Assembly: GCF_010499455.1 (NCBI RefSeq)
Contig: NZ_JAAGOH010000031.1
Location: 1 to 49,052, forward strand
Reading direction: 5' to 3'
DNA: 49,052 nt
Origin: Ideonella livida
GTDB taxonomy: Bacteria; Pseudomonadota; Gammaproteobacteria; Burkholderiales; Burkholderiaceae_C
The notes below the pieces were generated by a model that had not been told where the DNA came from, searched no databases, and saw only the letters and a program-made list of their open reading frames with translations. Every line of letters starts with the position of its first letter. Within the stretch, counting starts at the first letter, position 1. The translations under genes were made by a program, and so were the position numbers. This document shows, in pieces, positions 1-8,061 of the stretch.

Positions 1-1739
1 GGGGGGCTGCCGGACCCGCCGGCGGGCGGTGGGCTGACCGGGGGCGGGGGTGTCGCGGCACTGGCCGCGGTGGCTTCGGCCAGACGGGGCGCCAGCACCG
101 CCGCCTGCGAGGGGTCCACCACCTGCAGGTGCAGGCGCTGCCCGGCGGCCGTGGCCCGGGGCAGCACGGTGAGCACCGGCTGGCCGGCGGGTTGACGCTG
201 CCAGATCCAGCGTTCCAAGGGTTCCTCGGCCTGGGCCTGCCGGGGGGTGTGGCCGGCAGCACGCGCGGCGGCCAGGTCGGCCGCGGGCCAGTCGGCCAGC
301 GGGCCGGGGCTCAGGACGGTCTGCACCGCCGCCCACTGCGCCGGGGCCACCGGCGGCACAGGGGGCGGGCCGCCGGGCTCGGCATGGGTGGCCCGCCCCC
401 CCAGGGCCACGAAGGCAAAGGGCAGCTGGGCCTGCATCAGACGCTGCAGCAGGGCCTGGGTAGGCGCGGCCGCATACGCATGCACCGGCACGGCCACGGC
501 CACTTGCACCGCCAGCTCGGTGCCGTCCACCACCGGCTGCAGGCGCCGGGCAAAGTGGTAGAGGTCGGCATAGTCGGCCGGAGCGCCGAAGAAGCGCTGG
601 GCCTGGCCCTGCCCGTCGACCCCCACGTACACGTCCCACGGCACCACCGGGTTGGCGCCCAGGGCGTAGAGCATGGCAATGGCCTGGCGGTTGGTGGCCA
701 GGTCCCGCGGGCGCAGCGAGGGGCTGAAGCCCAGGCCCAGTGCGCGGGCGGTGGCGGCATGGCGGCGCAGCACGGCCAGGTCGTCCACATGGGTCTCGCT
801 CATGGCCACGTCGGCCCAGCGGCTGAGGAAGAAGTAGCGGTTGGATTCGTCCGGCTCGTGCAGCACCGACAGGTTCAGGGCCAGCGCGCGGCGGCTGCCG
901 TTCGGGCGCTGCAGCAGGCCACGCAGGGTGCGGAACCAGTCGTCCACCGCCCAGCGCTGAAAGTCCAACCACACCGGGGTGCTGGGCAGGCGACGCCAGC
1001 GGGCGCGGTAGTCGGCGGCGTCGCGCACCTGGTGGCGCTCGGCCAGGTACTCGCGGTAGCTGCCACGCCAGCCGGCCAAGCCCAGGCGCTGCATGAGGGC
1101 GGCATCGGGATGGCGGGCCACCCAGTCCCGAAAGGCGTCCTGGGTGGCAGGGTTGAAGTCTCCGCCCTGGAACAGGGCCGGGTGGACCTGAAGCAGCGGG
1201 TCGTCGTAGTGCAGGGATTCGGCGCCGCGCGCCAGCGCCAGGGCCACCGCATCGCGCTGGGCCTGGCGGGCCACCGGATGCAGGGTGGACAGCCAGCAGC
1301 GGCCGGCCCAGGTGCGCATCCACGGCGGCACCAGCACCTGGCCGTCCAGGTCGCGGGCGCAGCCAGCCGGGTCGGGCAGGCGCTGGGTGCCGTTGACGGC
1401 CCCCCCGAGGAAGGGGACGGCCGCGCGCAGCTGGCGGGCGTAGGCCTCCTCCGCCAGTCCCACCCACTCGGCCCGGGTGGCGCCGTAGGCAGTCAGCACC
1501 TCCAGGCTCTCGGGGCGGGCAAAACGCGGCGAGGCGATCACGTCGGAGCGGGCCGCCACCTCTCCCTTGTGGGGCGGATGCACCGCAGCCCCCTGGGCCA
1601 GGGTCCAGGGGCCTGCGGCCTGTACCGGGACGGCCAGGCTCAGGCCGAGCGCCAACGCCAGGGCGCCGCGCCAGGACAGTCCCCGGGACAGGCGCCGGCC
1701 CGGGGCGGACGGACCAAGCCGTGCGGGCGGGGCGACCAT
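1..1739 (-). CDS. Secreted protein of unknown function, possibly glycoside-hydrolase-like (3' end outside window)
   Basis: The frame opens with ATG at 1739 and stays open to base 1, giving at least 579 codons; the C-terminus is off the window. The N-terminus is Arg-rich, then a hydrophobic Ala/Leu stretch (about residues 24-39) ends in VQAAG, a convincing Sec signal peptide, so the product is exported. The body is rich in Trp, Tyr and Asp, and a segment at about residues 172-200 (SLHYDDP then GGDFN) resembles the strand end plus acidic pair (D179, D180) of TIM-barrel glycosidases. That resemblance is only suggestive. The visible C-terminal part turns Pro-rich. The start lies 3 bases after the SMP-30 gene's stop, so the two are almost certainly co-transcribed and this is probably the last step of the upstream glycan cluster. 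Family not recognised. Confidence 0.7.
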   Translation of the reverse strand, partial: MVAPPARLGPSAPGRRLSRGLSWRGALALALGLSLAVPVQAAGPWTLAQGAAVHPPHKGEVAARSDVIASPRFARPESLEVLTAYGATRAEWVGLAEEAYARQLRAAVPFLGGAVNGTQRLPDPAGCARDLDGQVLVPPWMRTWAGRCWLSTLHPVARQAQRDAVALALARGAESLHYDDPLLQVHPALFQGGDFNPATQDAFRDWVARHPDAALMQRLGLAGWRGSYREYLAERHQVRDAADYRARWRRLPSTPVWLDFQRWAVDDWFRTLRGLLQRPNGSRRALALNLSVLHEPDESNRYFFLSRWADVAMSETHVDDLAVLRRHAATARALGLGFSPSLRPRDLATNRQAIAMLYALGANPVVPWDVYVGVDGQGQAQRFFGAPADYADLYHFARRLQPVVDGTELAVQVAVAVPVHAYAAAPTQALLQRLMQAQLPFAFVALGGRATHAEPGGPPPVPPVAPAQWAAVQTVLSPGPLADWPAADLAAARAAGHTPRQAQAEEPLERWIWQRQPAGQPVLTVLPRATAAGQRLHLQVVDPSQAAVLAPRLAEATAASAATPPPPVSPPPAGGSGSP

Positions 1740-1742
1740 GCC

Positions 1743-2711
1743 TCAGCCCAGCGCCGCCGGGCAGGCTGCGGGCAGGCCAGGCAAGCCGCGCACGCCGGGC
1801 TGGGGCAGCTCGAACAGCGAGCCGGCTAGGGGCTGGCGCGCAAGGGCCTGGGCGTCCAGGCCGGTGCGGGCGGTGGTGATGAACAGCCGGTCCAGCCGCG
1901 GGCCGGCCAGGCAGACGTTGGTGACCTGCTCGGCAGGCACCCAGACCCGGCGCAGCAGGCGTCCGTCCGGGGCGAAGCGGCTGACGCAGCCCGCGCCCCA
2001 GTGGGCTACCCACAGGCCGCCCTCGGCGTCAAAGTTCATGCCGTCCGGGTGGCCCTCGGCCGGGCTGAAGACCTTCCAGACCTCGCGCGGGCCCAAGGTG
2101 CCGCTGCGGATGTCCAGGGCAAAGCGGTAGAGGGTGCGGGCGGCGCTGTCGTTGTGCACCAGGTACTGGCCAAAGGGGTCCACCGCCGGACCGTTGGCCA
2201 CGCCCAGCCCGGCGTCCCAGCGGTGCAGGCTGCCGTCGCCCGGGTGCCAGCGCCACAGGGCGCCGTCGGCCCGGCGCTCGTCCTCGTGGTTCAGGCAGCC
2301 CAGCCAGACCGCGCCGGTGATGTCGGCCTTGGCGTCATTGAGCCGCAGCGCAGGGTCCTGCAGCGGACGCAGCAGCCATTGCAGCTGCGCTTCGGACACC
2401 TCGCGCGGCGCCTGCGGGGAGCCGCCGGGCTCGGGCAGGGTGCAGGCGGCCACCCCGGGCTGCAGGCCCAGCAGCAGGGCGGACTGCCCCTGGCAGGGCA
2501 GGACCCACCCGACGCGGTGCGGCAGGCGCCAGGCCTGCGGGGGGTCCTCGGGGTCCAGGCCCCAGGCCAGCACGCGGTGGGTGAGGATGTCCACCCACCA
2601 CAGGCGCTGGCGCAGCGGGTCCCAGTGCAGGCCTTCGCCCAGGGCGGCGGGGTCGTGCCAGGCCAGGCGGGCCTCGTCGGCGGCCAGGGCGTGGGTGAGG
2701 TCAGGAGGCAT
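1743..2711 (-). CDS. SMP-30/gluconolactonase/LRE family protein
   Basis: 322 residues, a usual length for SMP-30/regucalcin-type six-bladed propeller lactonases, which hydrolyse sugar-acid lactones with one divalent metal. Expected metal ligands are visible: E26 in LGEGLHWDP, N125 in LRLNDAKAD, N173 in VANGP and D223 in GHPDGMNFD. There is no signal peptide, so it is cytoplasmic. The ATG at 2711 is chosen because the family N-terminus (E-x-x-x-W) follows about 20 residues later; the frame is open further upstream but that extension is out-of-frame translation of the neighbouring SDR gene. It sits 32 bases after the SDR gene and 3 bases before the secreted protein gene. With the SDR it could oxidise a sugar to a lactone and open it. 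The substrate cannot be read from sequence. Confidence 0.88.
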   Translation of the reverse strand: MPPDLTHALAADEARLAWHDPAALGEGLHWDPLRQRLWWVDILTHRVLAWGLDPEDPPQAWRLPHRVGWVLPCQGQSALLLGLQPGVAACTLPEPGGSPQAPREVSEAQLQWLLRPLQDPALRLNDAKADITGAVWLGCLNHEDERRADGALWRWHPGDGSLHRWDAGLGVANGPAVDPFGQYLVHNDSAARTLYRFALDIRSGTLGPREVWKVFSPAEGHPDGMNFDAEGGLWVAHWGAGCVSRFAPDGRLLRRVWVPAEQVTNVCLAGPRLDRLFITTARTGLDAQALARQPLAGSLFELPQPGVRGLPGLPAACPAALG

Positions 2712-2743
2712 GGGGCGGGCGACGGTGGCGTGGGGGCGCAGCT

Positions 2744-3502
2744 TCAGGCCGGGTCGTGCAGGCGCACGCCGATGCCCCCGTCCAGCGCCAGGCAGGCGCC
2801 GTGCAGGAAGCGGGCTTCGCCCAGGGTCAGGGCCAGGGCGGCGGCGGCCACCTCCTGGGGCTGGCCGATGCGGCCCTGCGGGTGGCAGTGGTCCAGGGTG
2901 CAGCGGGCGTCGGGGTCGCCGGCAAAGCCCGCCTCCAGCATGGGCGTGGCGATGGCCGCGGGCTCCAGGGCGTTGACCCGCACCCGCCCTCCCAGGTCCA
3001 CCGCCATGGCGCGGGTCAGGCCACTCAGGGCGGCCTTGCTGGTGGCATAGGCCACAAAGCCGGGCTTGGTCAGGCGGGCGTGGATGCTGCTGATGTGCAG
3101 CACGCTGCCGGGCGCGGCCTCCAGCTCCGGCAGCAGGGCCTGGGTCCAGAGGAAGGGCGCCAGCAGGTTGACCTGCAGGGTGAGCTGCCAGTCGGCCAGG
3201 CTGAGCTCGGTGGTGCCCCCCAGCACCTGCGTGGCGGCGTTGTGGACCAGGGCGCGCAGCGGCCGGCCGGCCAGCAGTGCGCGCACGGTGTGGAAGACAC
3301 CGGCGGCGTAGTCGGCGTCGGCCACGCTGCGGGCCAGGTCGACCTGCAGCCAGTGGCGGGCCGGCAGGTCCTCGGGCGCGGCGCTGCGGTCCACGCCCAG
3401 CACGGCGCAGCCGGCTTGGGCATAGGCCCGCACCAGCGCCTGCCCGATGCCACCGGCGGCGCCGGTGATGATGACGACGTCCTGGGGTCCGGTGGCCGGC
3501 AT
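2744..3502 (-). CDS. Short-chain dehydrogenase/reductase (SDR), classical type
   Basis: 252 residues with the full classical SDR signature: cofactor loop TGAAGGIG (residues 13-20), NAA at 88-90 in place of NNAG, catalytic serine in HISSIHA (138/139), and Y152-x-x-x-K156 in YATSK. The aspartate after beta-2 (VDRS, D38) favours NAD(H) over NADP(H). ATG at 3502 is the natural start because the Rossmann strand begins 8 residues later. It lies 35 bases downstream of the hydroxyacid dehydrogenase gene and 32 bases before the lactonase gene. The pairing with SMP-30 suggests oxidation of a sugar or sugar acid, but the substrate is unknown. Confidence 0.9.
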   Translation of the reverse strand: MPATGPQDVVIITGAAGGIGQALVRAYAQAGCAVLGVDRSAAPEDLPARHWLQVDLARSVADADYAAGVFHTVRALLAGRPLRALVHNAATQVLGGTTELSLADWQLTLQVNLLAPFLWTQALLPELEAAPGSVLHISSIHARLTKPGFVAYATSKAALSGLTRAMAVDLGGRVRVNALEPAAIATPMLEAGFAGDPDARCTLDHCHPQGRIGQPQEVAAAALALTLGEARFLHGACLALDGGIGVRLHDPA

Positions 3503-3537
3503 GGGGTCTCCCGTCAGGGTCAAGGGTGCGGTCCGGC

Positions 3538-4476
3538 TCAGTCGCGGAGGAAGCCGAACAGGCGCTGCATGGCCTCGTGGCTGGCACGGCGCACGGCGTC
3601 CTGGGTGTTGGAGCCGTTGTGCGAGCCGAAGATGCACTGCGGCAGGTCGCGCAGCGGGCTGGCCGCGGGCAGCGGCTCCTCCTCGAACACGTCCAGCGCA
3701 GCCGCGCGCACCTGGCCGCGCTGCAGCGCGTCCACCAGGGCGGCTTCGTCGATGAGTGGCCCCCGGGCCACGTTGACCACCATCACGCCGGGCTTGGCCT
3801 GGGCCAGCACCGCGGCGTTGAGCATGTGCCGGTTGTGGGCGTTGAGGGCGCAGGTGAAGGCCAGCACGTCGCACTCGCCCACACGCTCGGGCCAGGCTGC
3901 ACGCTGCACGCCGGCAATGCCGCCGTCCCCGGCCTGGCCGGGGTCGAAGGCGATGACGTCCATCTCACAGGCGCGCAGGCGCCTGGCCAGGCTGCGCCCG
4001 ATGTCGCCAAAACCGACCAGGCCCACGGTCTTGCCGGCAAGGCTGCGGCCGGCGGGCTTGGGCCAGGCGCCGGCACGCACGCCGCGGTCGATCTCGAAGA
4101 GCTGGCGCATCAGGCCGATGACGTAGCCCAGGGCCACGTCGGCCACCTCGCCCCCAAACATCTGCGGGGTGTTGATGATGGGGATGCCCAGATCCTTGCA
4201 GGCGGCGAAGTCGACGTTGTCCACGCCGATGCCCCACTTGACGGCGGCCTTGAGGCGACCGGCCCGGCCGGCCTCGAACACCCGGCGGGTGGCGGGGTCG
4301 TCGCCGATGATCCAGCCGTCATAGGCGGGCAGCAGGGCGCACAACTCGTCCTGGCTGAGGGTCTGGGTGACCTGGGCGGGCACCAGTTCAAAGCCTTGGG
4401 CGGCGGCCAGGGGCATGAACTCCTGGATCATGCCCAGCATGGGCGGGCAGGTGACGAGGATCTTGGGCATGGGCAT
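3538..4476 (-). CDS. D-2-hydroxyacid dehydrogenase (phosphoglycerate dehydrogenase-like)
   Basis: 312 residues, NAD-dependent D-2-hydroxyacid dehydrogenase fold without the C-terminal ACT domain of biosynthetic SerA. Cofactor motif GFGDIG is at 155-160. The catalytic triad is R238 (VARG), E267 (FEEEP) and H286 (GSHNG). The usual HIGG of the family reads HNGS here, a small but visible deviation near the active-site histidine. Start ATG 4476; ATG 4470 is a possible alternative two codons on. It sits 35 bases after the cytidylyltransferase gene. In this setting it more likely oxidises or reduces a 2-keto/2-hydroxy sugar acid than makes serine; that is inference from context. Confidence 0.88.
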   Translation of the reverse strand: MPMPKILVTCPPMLGMIQEFMPLAAAQGFELVPAQVTQTLSQDELCALLPAYDGWIIGDDPATRRVFEAGRAGRLKAAVKWGIGVDNVDFAACKDLGIPIINTPQMFGGEVADVALGYVIGLMRQLFEIDRGVRAGAWPKPAGRSLAGKTVGLVGFGDIGRSLARRLRACEMDVIAFDPGQAGDGGIAGVQRAAWPERVGECDVLAFTCALNAHNRHMLNAAVLAQAKPGVMVVNVARGPLIDEAALVDALQRGQVRAAALDVFEEEPLPAASPLRDLPQCIFGSHNGSNTQDAVRRASHEAMQRLFGFLRD

Positions 4477-4511
4477 GGGGAGGTCGAAGGGGAGGAAGGG
4501 GCGTTGGCGGC

Positions 4512-5309
4512 TCAGGCCGTGGAGGCGGCGCCGGCGGCCACCGTGTGCGCGGCCGCCGCAGCGGCCCCCTGGATGGCGGCCAGGGCCTGGGCCTGGCCCG
4601 CGGGGGCACCGGCGGCCGCGGCCCGCTGCTCCATCAGGTAGCGGGCGGCCACCACCGCAAAGTCCCAGTCGCTCGGGGTGTCGATGTCGATGGACTCGAA
4701 GAAGGGGCCCTCGTACATCGTCGGACGCGCACCGATGCGCGCCTGGGTGGCGGCAAAGCTCTGGCGGCTGAAGATGTAGAGGTTGCTGTTCTCCTCGAAC
4801 CAGGGCTCCAGGTCCTGTGTGCGGATCAGGTGCTTGGGGTCGTGGTTCACCGCACTGGCGTCGGCGCGGTAGAAGCGGGTCTGCACCTTGTCCACGGTGA
4901 ACAGCGAGTCGGCGCGGCCAGCCTCACGCGCCTGCTCGTAGGCGCCCAGGGCCCGCTGCACGGTGTCCGCACTCATCAGCGGGTTGGTGGTGTGGGTCAT
5001 CAGGTAGGTGTCGGCCTCGATGGCGGCGATGTCGTCGGCAATGACCAGGTTCATCGAGACGAAGTCGCCGCAGATCTCGGGCCGGCGGTCGCGGATGAGC
5101 ACGCGCTCGGCGTCCACCAGGCCGTTGGCGGCCAGGATGTGGCGGGCATCGGTGTTGATGACGACCAGGTCAATCTCGGGGACCGCCAGCAGGGTGTCCA
5201 ACATCCACCGGAACAGCGGTTTGCCGCAGAACTCGCGAAAGTTCTTGCCGCGCACCCGCTCGCTGTTGGCCTTCATGGGCAGCAAGGCGACGTTCCTGTA
5301 TTTCGTCAT
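4512..5309 (-). CDS. Acylneuraminate-type cytidylyltransferase (CMP-sugar synthetase)
   Basis: 265 residues. The N-terminus carries the CMP-sugar synthetase P-loop-like motif (residues 9-25: LLPMKANSERVRGKNFR), then FCGKPLFRWMLDTL, the NTD of the nucleotide site (52-54) and IDIDTPSDW (207-215), typical of NeuA/PseF/LegF-type enzymes that join CMP from CTP to a 2-keto-3-deoxy acid sugar. The PMKxxSERV variant differs from the usual PARGGSKR form of sialic-acid enzymes, so the sugar is probably not plain sialic acid. Residues from about 228 form an Ala-rich low-complexity tail of about 38 residues. ATG 5309 is required because the nucleotide motif starts at residue 9. The first 140 bases overlap the 3' end of the glycosyltransferase gene in another frame. 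Confidence 0.85.
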   Translation of the reverse strand: MTKYRNVALLPMKANSERVRGKNFREFCGKPLFRWMLDTLLAVPEIDLVVINTDARHILAANGLVDAERVLIRDRRPEICGDFVSMNLVIADDIAAIEADTYLMTHTTNPLMSADTVQRALGAYEQAREAGRADSLFTVDKVQTRFYRADASAVNHDPKHLIRTQDLEPWFEENSNLYIFSRQSFAATQARIGARPTMYEGPFFESIDIDTPSDWDFAVVAARYLMEQRAAAAGAPAGQAQALAAIQGAAAAAAHTVAAGAASTA

Positions 5310-6216
5310 GGGAGAGGTCCTTCGTGATGACAAGGTCGGGGAAGAAGTAGTGCTCCTTCTCCTGCCGGGACAGCTTGCGGTGCTGGTGGTGGCCGCGCCA
5401 GGCGCCCAGGTACTGCTCCCAGCGGTAGCGCACGATGCCCGGCAGTTGGCGCAGGGCCTGGCCCTCGCGCCGGGCACGGCGCAGGTCCAGCCAGACGCTG
5501 CTGGCGATGTAGCGGACGGTGTCCCACAGGCCCACATGGACCTGCGGCATGATCCGGCGCAGGGCGATGGCCTCGCGCTCGAAGCGCCGGCGCACCTGCG
5601 CCCAGCTCTCCTGGTGGTGGTGGTGCACGCAGGCCTCGGCCACGTAGCCGACCAGGCCTCCGTCCTCCACCAGGCGGCGCGCCAGCTCCATGTCCTCCAG
5701 CCCGGTCAATTCCTCATTGAAGCGGTAGAGCGACCAGGTGCTTCGCGCCAGGGCCGAGTTGGCGTTGTTGCAGTAGTAGCCCTGCTGCGGCACCGAGGAG
5801 CGGCCGGGGAAGTACTTGGCGAAGATCCGTGTCTCGCTGTAGCGGCTGGTGGGCCCGCCGATCTGGCGGCCGTAGGTGTAGTCGGCCCGGCTGGTGGCAA
5901 TGGGCTCGCACAACCGGGCCAGCCAGTGCTCGTCGGTGGGCACGCAGTGGCCGCTGACAAAGACCAGGATGTCGCCGGCGGCGGCCTCGCAGCCCAGGTT
6001 GAGCGAGCGGCCGAAGGAGAACTCCTCGCGCCGGATGGTGTGGATGCGGCAGCCGAAGCGCTGGGCGATCTGGACGGTGCCATCGGTGGAGCCGGAGTCC
6101 ACCAGCACGCACTCCACCGTCCAGCCCGCCGGGAGCCGCTGACGCTGCACGCCCTGCAACAGGGCGGGCAGGTAGGTGGACTCGTTGAGGGTCCGGATGA
6201 CAAGACTGATGCGCAC
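5170..6216 (-). CDS. GT2 family glycosyltransferase
   Basis: 348 residues. Family 2 (GT-A fold) hallmarks: VIRTLNE at 6-12, VLVDSGSTDGT at 37-47, the SGHCVP segment at 88-93 where many GT2 enzymes show DxD, and an acidic LEDMEL near 172-177. No membrane segment is obvious, so it is likely a cytoplasmic or peripheral enzyme adding a sugar to a lipid-linked or surface glycan. The GTG at 6216 is chosen because GAGGAG stands 9 bases upstream; an in-frame GTG at 6237 would add 7 residues. The last 46 or so residues are read from within the cytidylyltransferase gene and look unlike a GT2 tail, so a lost stop or an indel is possible. First gene of the accessory cluster. Confidence 0.85.
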   Translation of the reverse strand: MRISLVIRTLNESTYLPALLQGVQRQRLPAGWTVECVLVDSGSTDGTVQIAQRFGCRIHTIRREEFSFGRSLNLGCEAAAGDILVFVSGHCVPTDEHWLARLCEPIATSRADYTYGRQIGGPTSRYSETRIFAKYFPGRSSVPQQGYYCNNANSALARSTWSLYRFNEELTGLEDMELARRLVEDGGLVGYVAEACVHHHHQESWAQVRRRFEREAIALRRIMPQVHVGLWDTVRYIASSVWLDLRRARREGQALRQLPGIVRYRWEQYLGAWRGHHQHRKLSRQEKEHYFFPDLVITKDLSHDEIQERRLAAHEGQQRAGARQELSRVLRQTAVPVDVGHPAGGPRD

Positions 6217-6436
6217 GGTGGCCCGCTCCTCTGGCACCCCGGCGCACGGTCGGGGCGGACGTTGACGTCTGCTCCTCCCAGGGGAGGGGCGCCATCGGCA
6301 GCCCCGGCTGGGAGTTGAGGAAATTCTGGGCAGAAGGGCCCGTGCGGGCCGGCGGAACAGCGGCGGCTTTGCCCGCCGTCTTTGGGCTTAGCCGCGCGCC
6401 GCAGGCCTCAGCGGGGGGCCAGGACGCCGGCGGGGC
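6217..6436. other. Intergenic region between gpsA and the glycan cluster
   Basis: 220 bases without a credible gene. It holds a short perfect hairpin at 6337-6350 (six-base arms GGCCCG/CGGGCC, two-base loop) lacking a T tract, and a weak minus-strand CAGAAT at 6323-6328 that could be a -10 element for the cluster, without a good -35. The region is where the housekeeping block ends and the accessory cluster must have its promoter. Confidence 0.35.
6226..6231 (-). promoter_or_regulatory. Ribosome binding site deciding the glycosyltransferase start
   Basis: GAGGAG on the minus strand, 9 bases before GTG 6216. It lies inside the extended frame that begins at GTG 6237, so 6216 is the better start. 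Confidence 0.6.
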
Positions 6437-7432
6437 TCAGACGCCCCACTCGGGCTTGGCGTCGCGCTGCATCAGGCGGCTGACGGCCTCGCGCGGGGCC
6501 AGGCGGCCGTCGAGCAGGGCCTGCACCGCGCTGGCGATGGGCATGTCCACACCCAGCTCGCGGGCGCGCTGGGCGACGGTGGCGGCGCTGTAGACGCCCT
6601 CGGCCACATGGCCCAGGCGGGCCAGCACCTCGGGCAGCGCCAGGCCCTGCGCCAGCATCAAGCCCACGCGCCGGTTGCGCGAGAGGTCGCCCGTGGCGGT
6701 GAGCACCAGGTCGCCCATGCCGGTCAGGCCCATGAAGGTCTCGGCCCGGGCGCCCATGGCCAGGCCCAGCCGGCTCATCTCGGCCAGGCCGCGGGTGATC
6801 AAGGCGGCGCGGGCGTTCAGGCCCAGGTCCAGGCCATCGGCCACGCCGGTGGCGATGGCCAGCACGTTCTTGACGGCCCCCCCGACCTCGACGCCAGCGA
6901 CATCGTTGCTGGTGTAGAGACGCAGCTGATCGTGGTGCAGGGCCTGCACCGCCAGCTCGGCCAGGTCGGTGTCGGCGGCGGCGGCCACCAGCGCGGTGGG
7001 GCGGCCCTGGGCCACCTCCTGCGCGAAGCTGGGGCCGGAGAGCACGCCCAGCCGGGCCTGCGGCCGCTCCTGGGCACCGATTTCGTGGCCCAGCAGTCCG
7101 GTGCCGGCCTCAAAGCCCTTGCACAGCCAGAAGGCGCTGGCCCGCTCAGGCAGCGCACGCAAGGTGGTCCGCAGTGCGGCCATGGGCGTGCCGAGCAGGA
7201 ACAGGCCGTCCCGGGCATGCGCCAGCGCCTGCGCCAGCGAGGCGGTGGCCTGCAAGCCGTCGGGCCAGGGGTGGTCGGGAAGGTAGCGGGTGTTGACCCG
7301 TTCGCGCTGCAGGGCCTGGGCCTGGCCCGCGTCACGGGCCCACAGCAGCACGTCATGGCGGCGGGCCGCCGCCATGGCCAGGGCGGTGCCCCAGGCACCG
7401 GCGCCCAGTACGGAAATGCGCATGGTGGTCAT
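6437..7432 (-). CDS. gpsA: NAD(P)-dependent glycerol-3-phosphate dehydrogenase
   Basis: 331 residues, standard length. It reduces dihydroxyacetone phosphate to sn-glycerol 3-phosphate in the cytoplasm, the entry point of phospholipid synthesis. The Rossmann motif [11 protein letters not shown] lies at about 9-19. The GpsA signatures [10 protein letters not shown] and [14 protein letters not shown] (with the catalytic lysine) are present, as is [16 protein letters not shown] 7432 gives MTTMRIS; ATG 7423 is an equally plausible start three codons on. The gene follows secB by 73 bases, in the order rhodanese-grxC-secB-gpsA familiar from Burkholderiales. Confidence 0.96.
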   Translation of the reverse strand: MTTMRISVLGAGAWGTALAMAAARRHDVLLWARDAGQAQALQRERVNTRYLPDHPWPDGLQATASLAQALAHARDGLFLLGTPMAALRTTLRALPERASAFWLCKGFEAGTGLLGHEIGAQERPQARLGVLSGPSFAQEVAQGRPTALVAAAADTDLAELAVQALHHDQLRLYTSNDVAGVEVGGAVKNVLAIATGVADGLDLGLNARAALITRGLAEMSRLGLAMGARAETFMGLTGMGDLVLTATGDLSRNRRVGLMLAQGLALPEVLARLGHVAEGVYSAATVAQRARELGVDMPIASAVQALLDGRLAPREAVSRLMQRDAKPEWGV

Positions 7433-7438
7433 CCGGCG

Positions 7439-7461
7439 GCGCCGCTCCGGCGGAGCGGCGC
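7439..7461. other. Perfect GC hairpin between secB and gpsA
   Basis: Eleven-base perfect inverted repeat (7439-7449 pairs with 7451-7461) around a single central base, immediately upstream of the gpsA start. There is no T tract, so it is not a standard terminator. It could attenuate or process the secB-gpsA message. Confidence 0.45.
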
Positions 7462-7505
7462 ACCATGCGGGGCCTGCAAGGGGCGAGCGCCCGGCCCCGA
7501 GGGGA

Positions 7506-7946
7506 TCAGTTGGCGGCGCCCTCGGCGCCCTGGGCCTCGTACATGGCCTGGAAGTTCACCTCGGTCAGCAGGATCGGCGGGAAGCCGGCACGGGTGCAGA
7601 TGTCCGAGACGATGGCGCGCAGGTAGGGGTAGATCATCTGCGGGCACACCACGCGCAGGATGCCCTGGACCTGGTCTTCGGGCAGGTTGCGGATCTCGAA
7701 GATGCCGGCCTGCTTGGCCTCCACCAGGAACAGCACGCGCTCGCCGACCTTGGTGGTAACGGTGGCGGTCACGCTCACCTCGAAGACGCCGTCGGCGATG
7801 CCTTCAGCGCCCATGGCCAGCTGGATGTCCACCTGGGGCTGCTGCTGCTCCAGCAGGATCTGCGGCGAATTCGGCTGCTCCAGCGACATGTCCTTGAGGT
7901 ACATGCGCTGCAGCTGGAACACGGGGGATGCGTCTTGGTCGGCCAT
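7506..7946 (-). CDS. secB: Protein-export chaperone SecB
   Basis: 146 residues. SecB is a tetrameric cytoplasmic chaperone that holds pre-proteins unfolded and hands them to SecA. Recognisable family segments: [14 protein letters not shown] near the N-terminus, the acidic [17 protein letters not shown] core, and [16 protein letters not shown] followed by [12 protein letters not shown] toward the C-terminus. ATG 7946 is followed by the short acidic leader typical of the family. It lies downstream of grxC with 115 bases between, including a 7-bp hairpin, and upstream of gpsA. Confidence 0.97.
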   Translation of the reverse strand: MADQDASPVFQLQRMYLKDMSLEQPNSPQILLEQQQPQVDIQLAMGAEGIADGVFEVSVTATVTTKVGERVLFLVEAKQAGIFEIRNLPEDQVQGILRVVCPQMIYPYLRAIVSDICTRAGFPPILLTEVNFQAMYEAQGAEGAAN

Positions 7947-8031
7947 GGAAGAACTTTCTACAGGAGATCAGCTCCGGCCGGGTGGCACCTGCCCGTCCCG
8001 CCGCAAGCCAGCGGGGGATTATGGCCCAGGG

Positions 8032-8051
8032 GGTGGCCCAGGCTGGCCACC
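8032..8051. other. Hairpin between grxC and secB
   Basis: Seven-base arms (8032-8038 with 8045-8051) and a six-base loop, 10 bases past the grxC stop. It lacks a run of T on either strand, so it is at most a weak terminator or a processing site. Confidence 0.35.
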
Positions 8052-8061
8052 GCGCGGCAGG

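Noticed and set aside
129-1829. Plus-strand frame of about 566 codons at the window's start
   Set aside because: Composition is Gly/Arg/Gln-rich without any motif, whereas the opposite strand gives a protein with a signal peptide and ordinary composition.
1743-3502. A fused SDR-lactonase reading of the region
   Set aside because: The upstream extension of the lactonase frame is an out-of-frame Arg/Pro-rich translation of the SDR gene; each gene has its own proper N-terminus.
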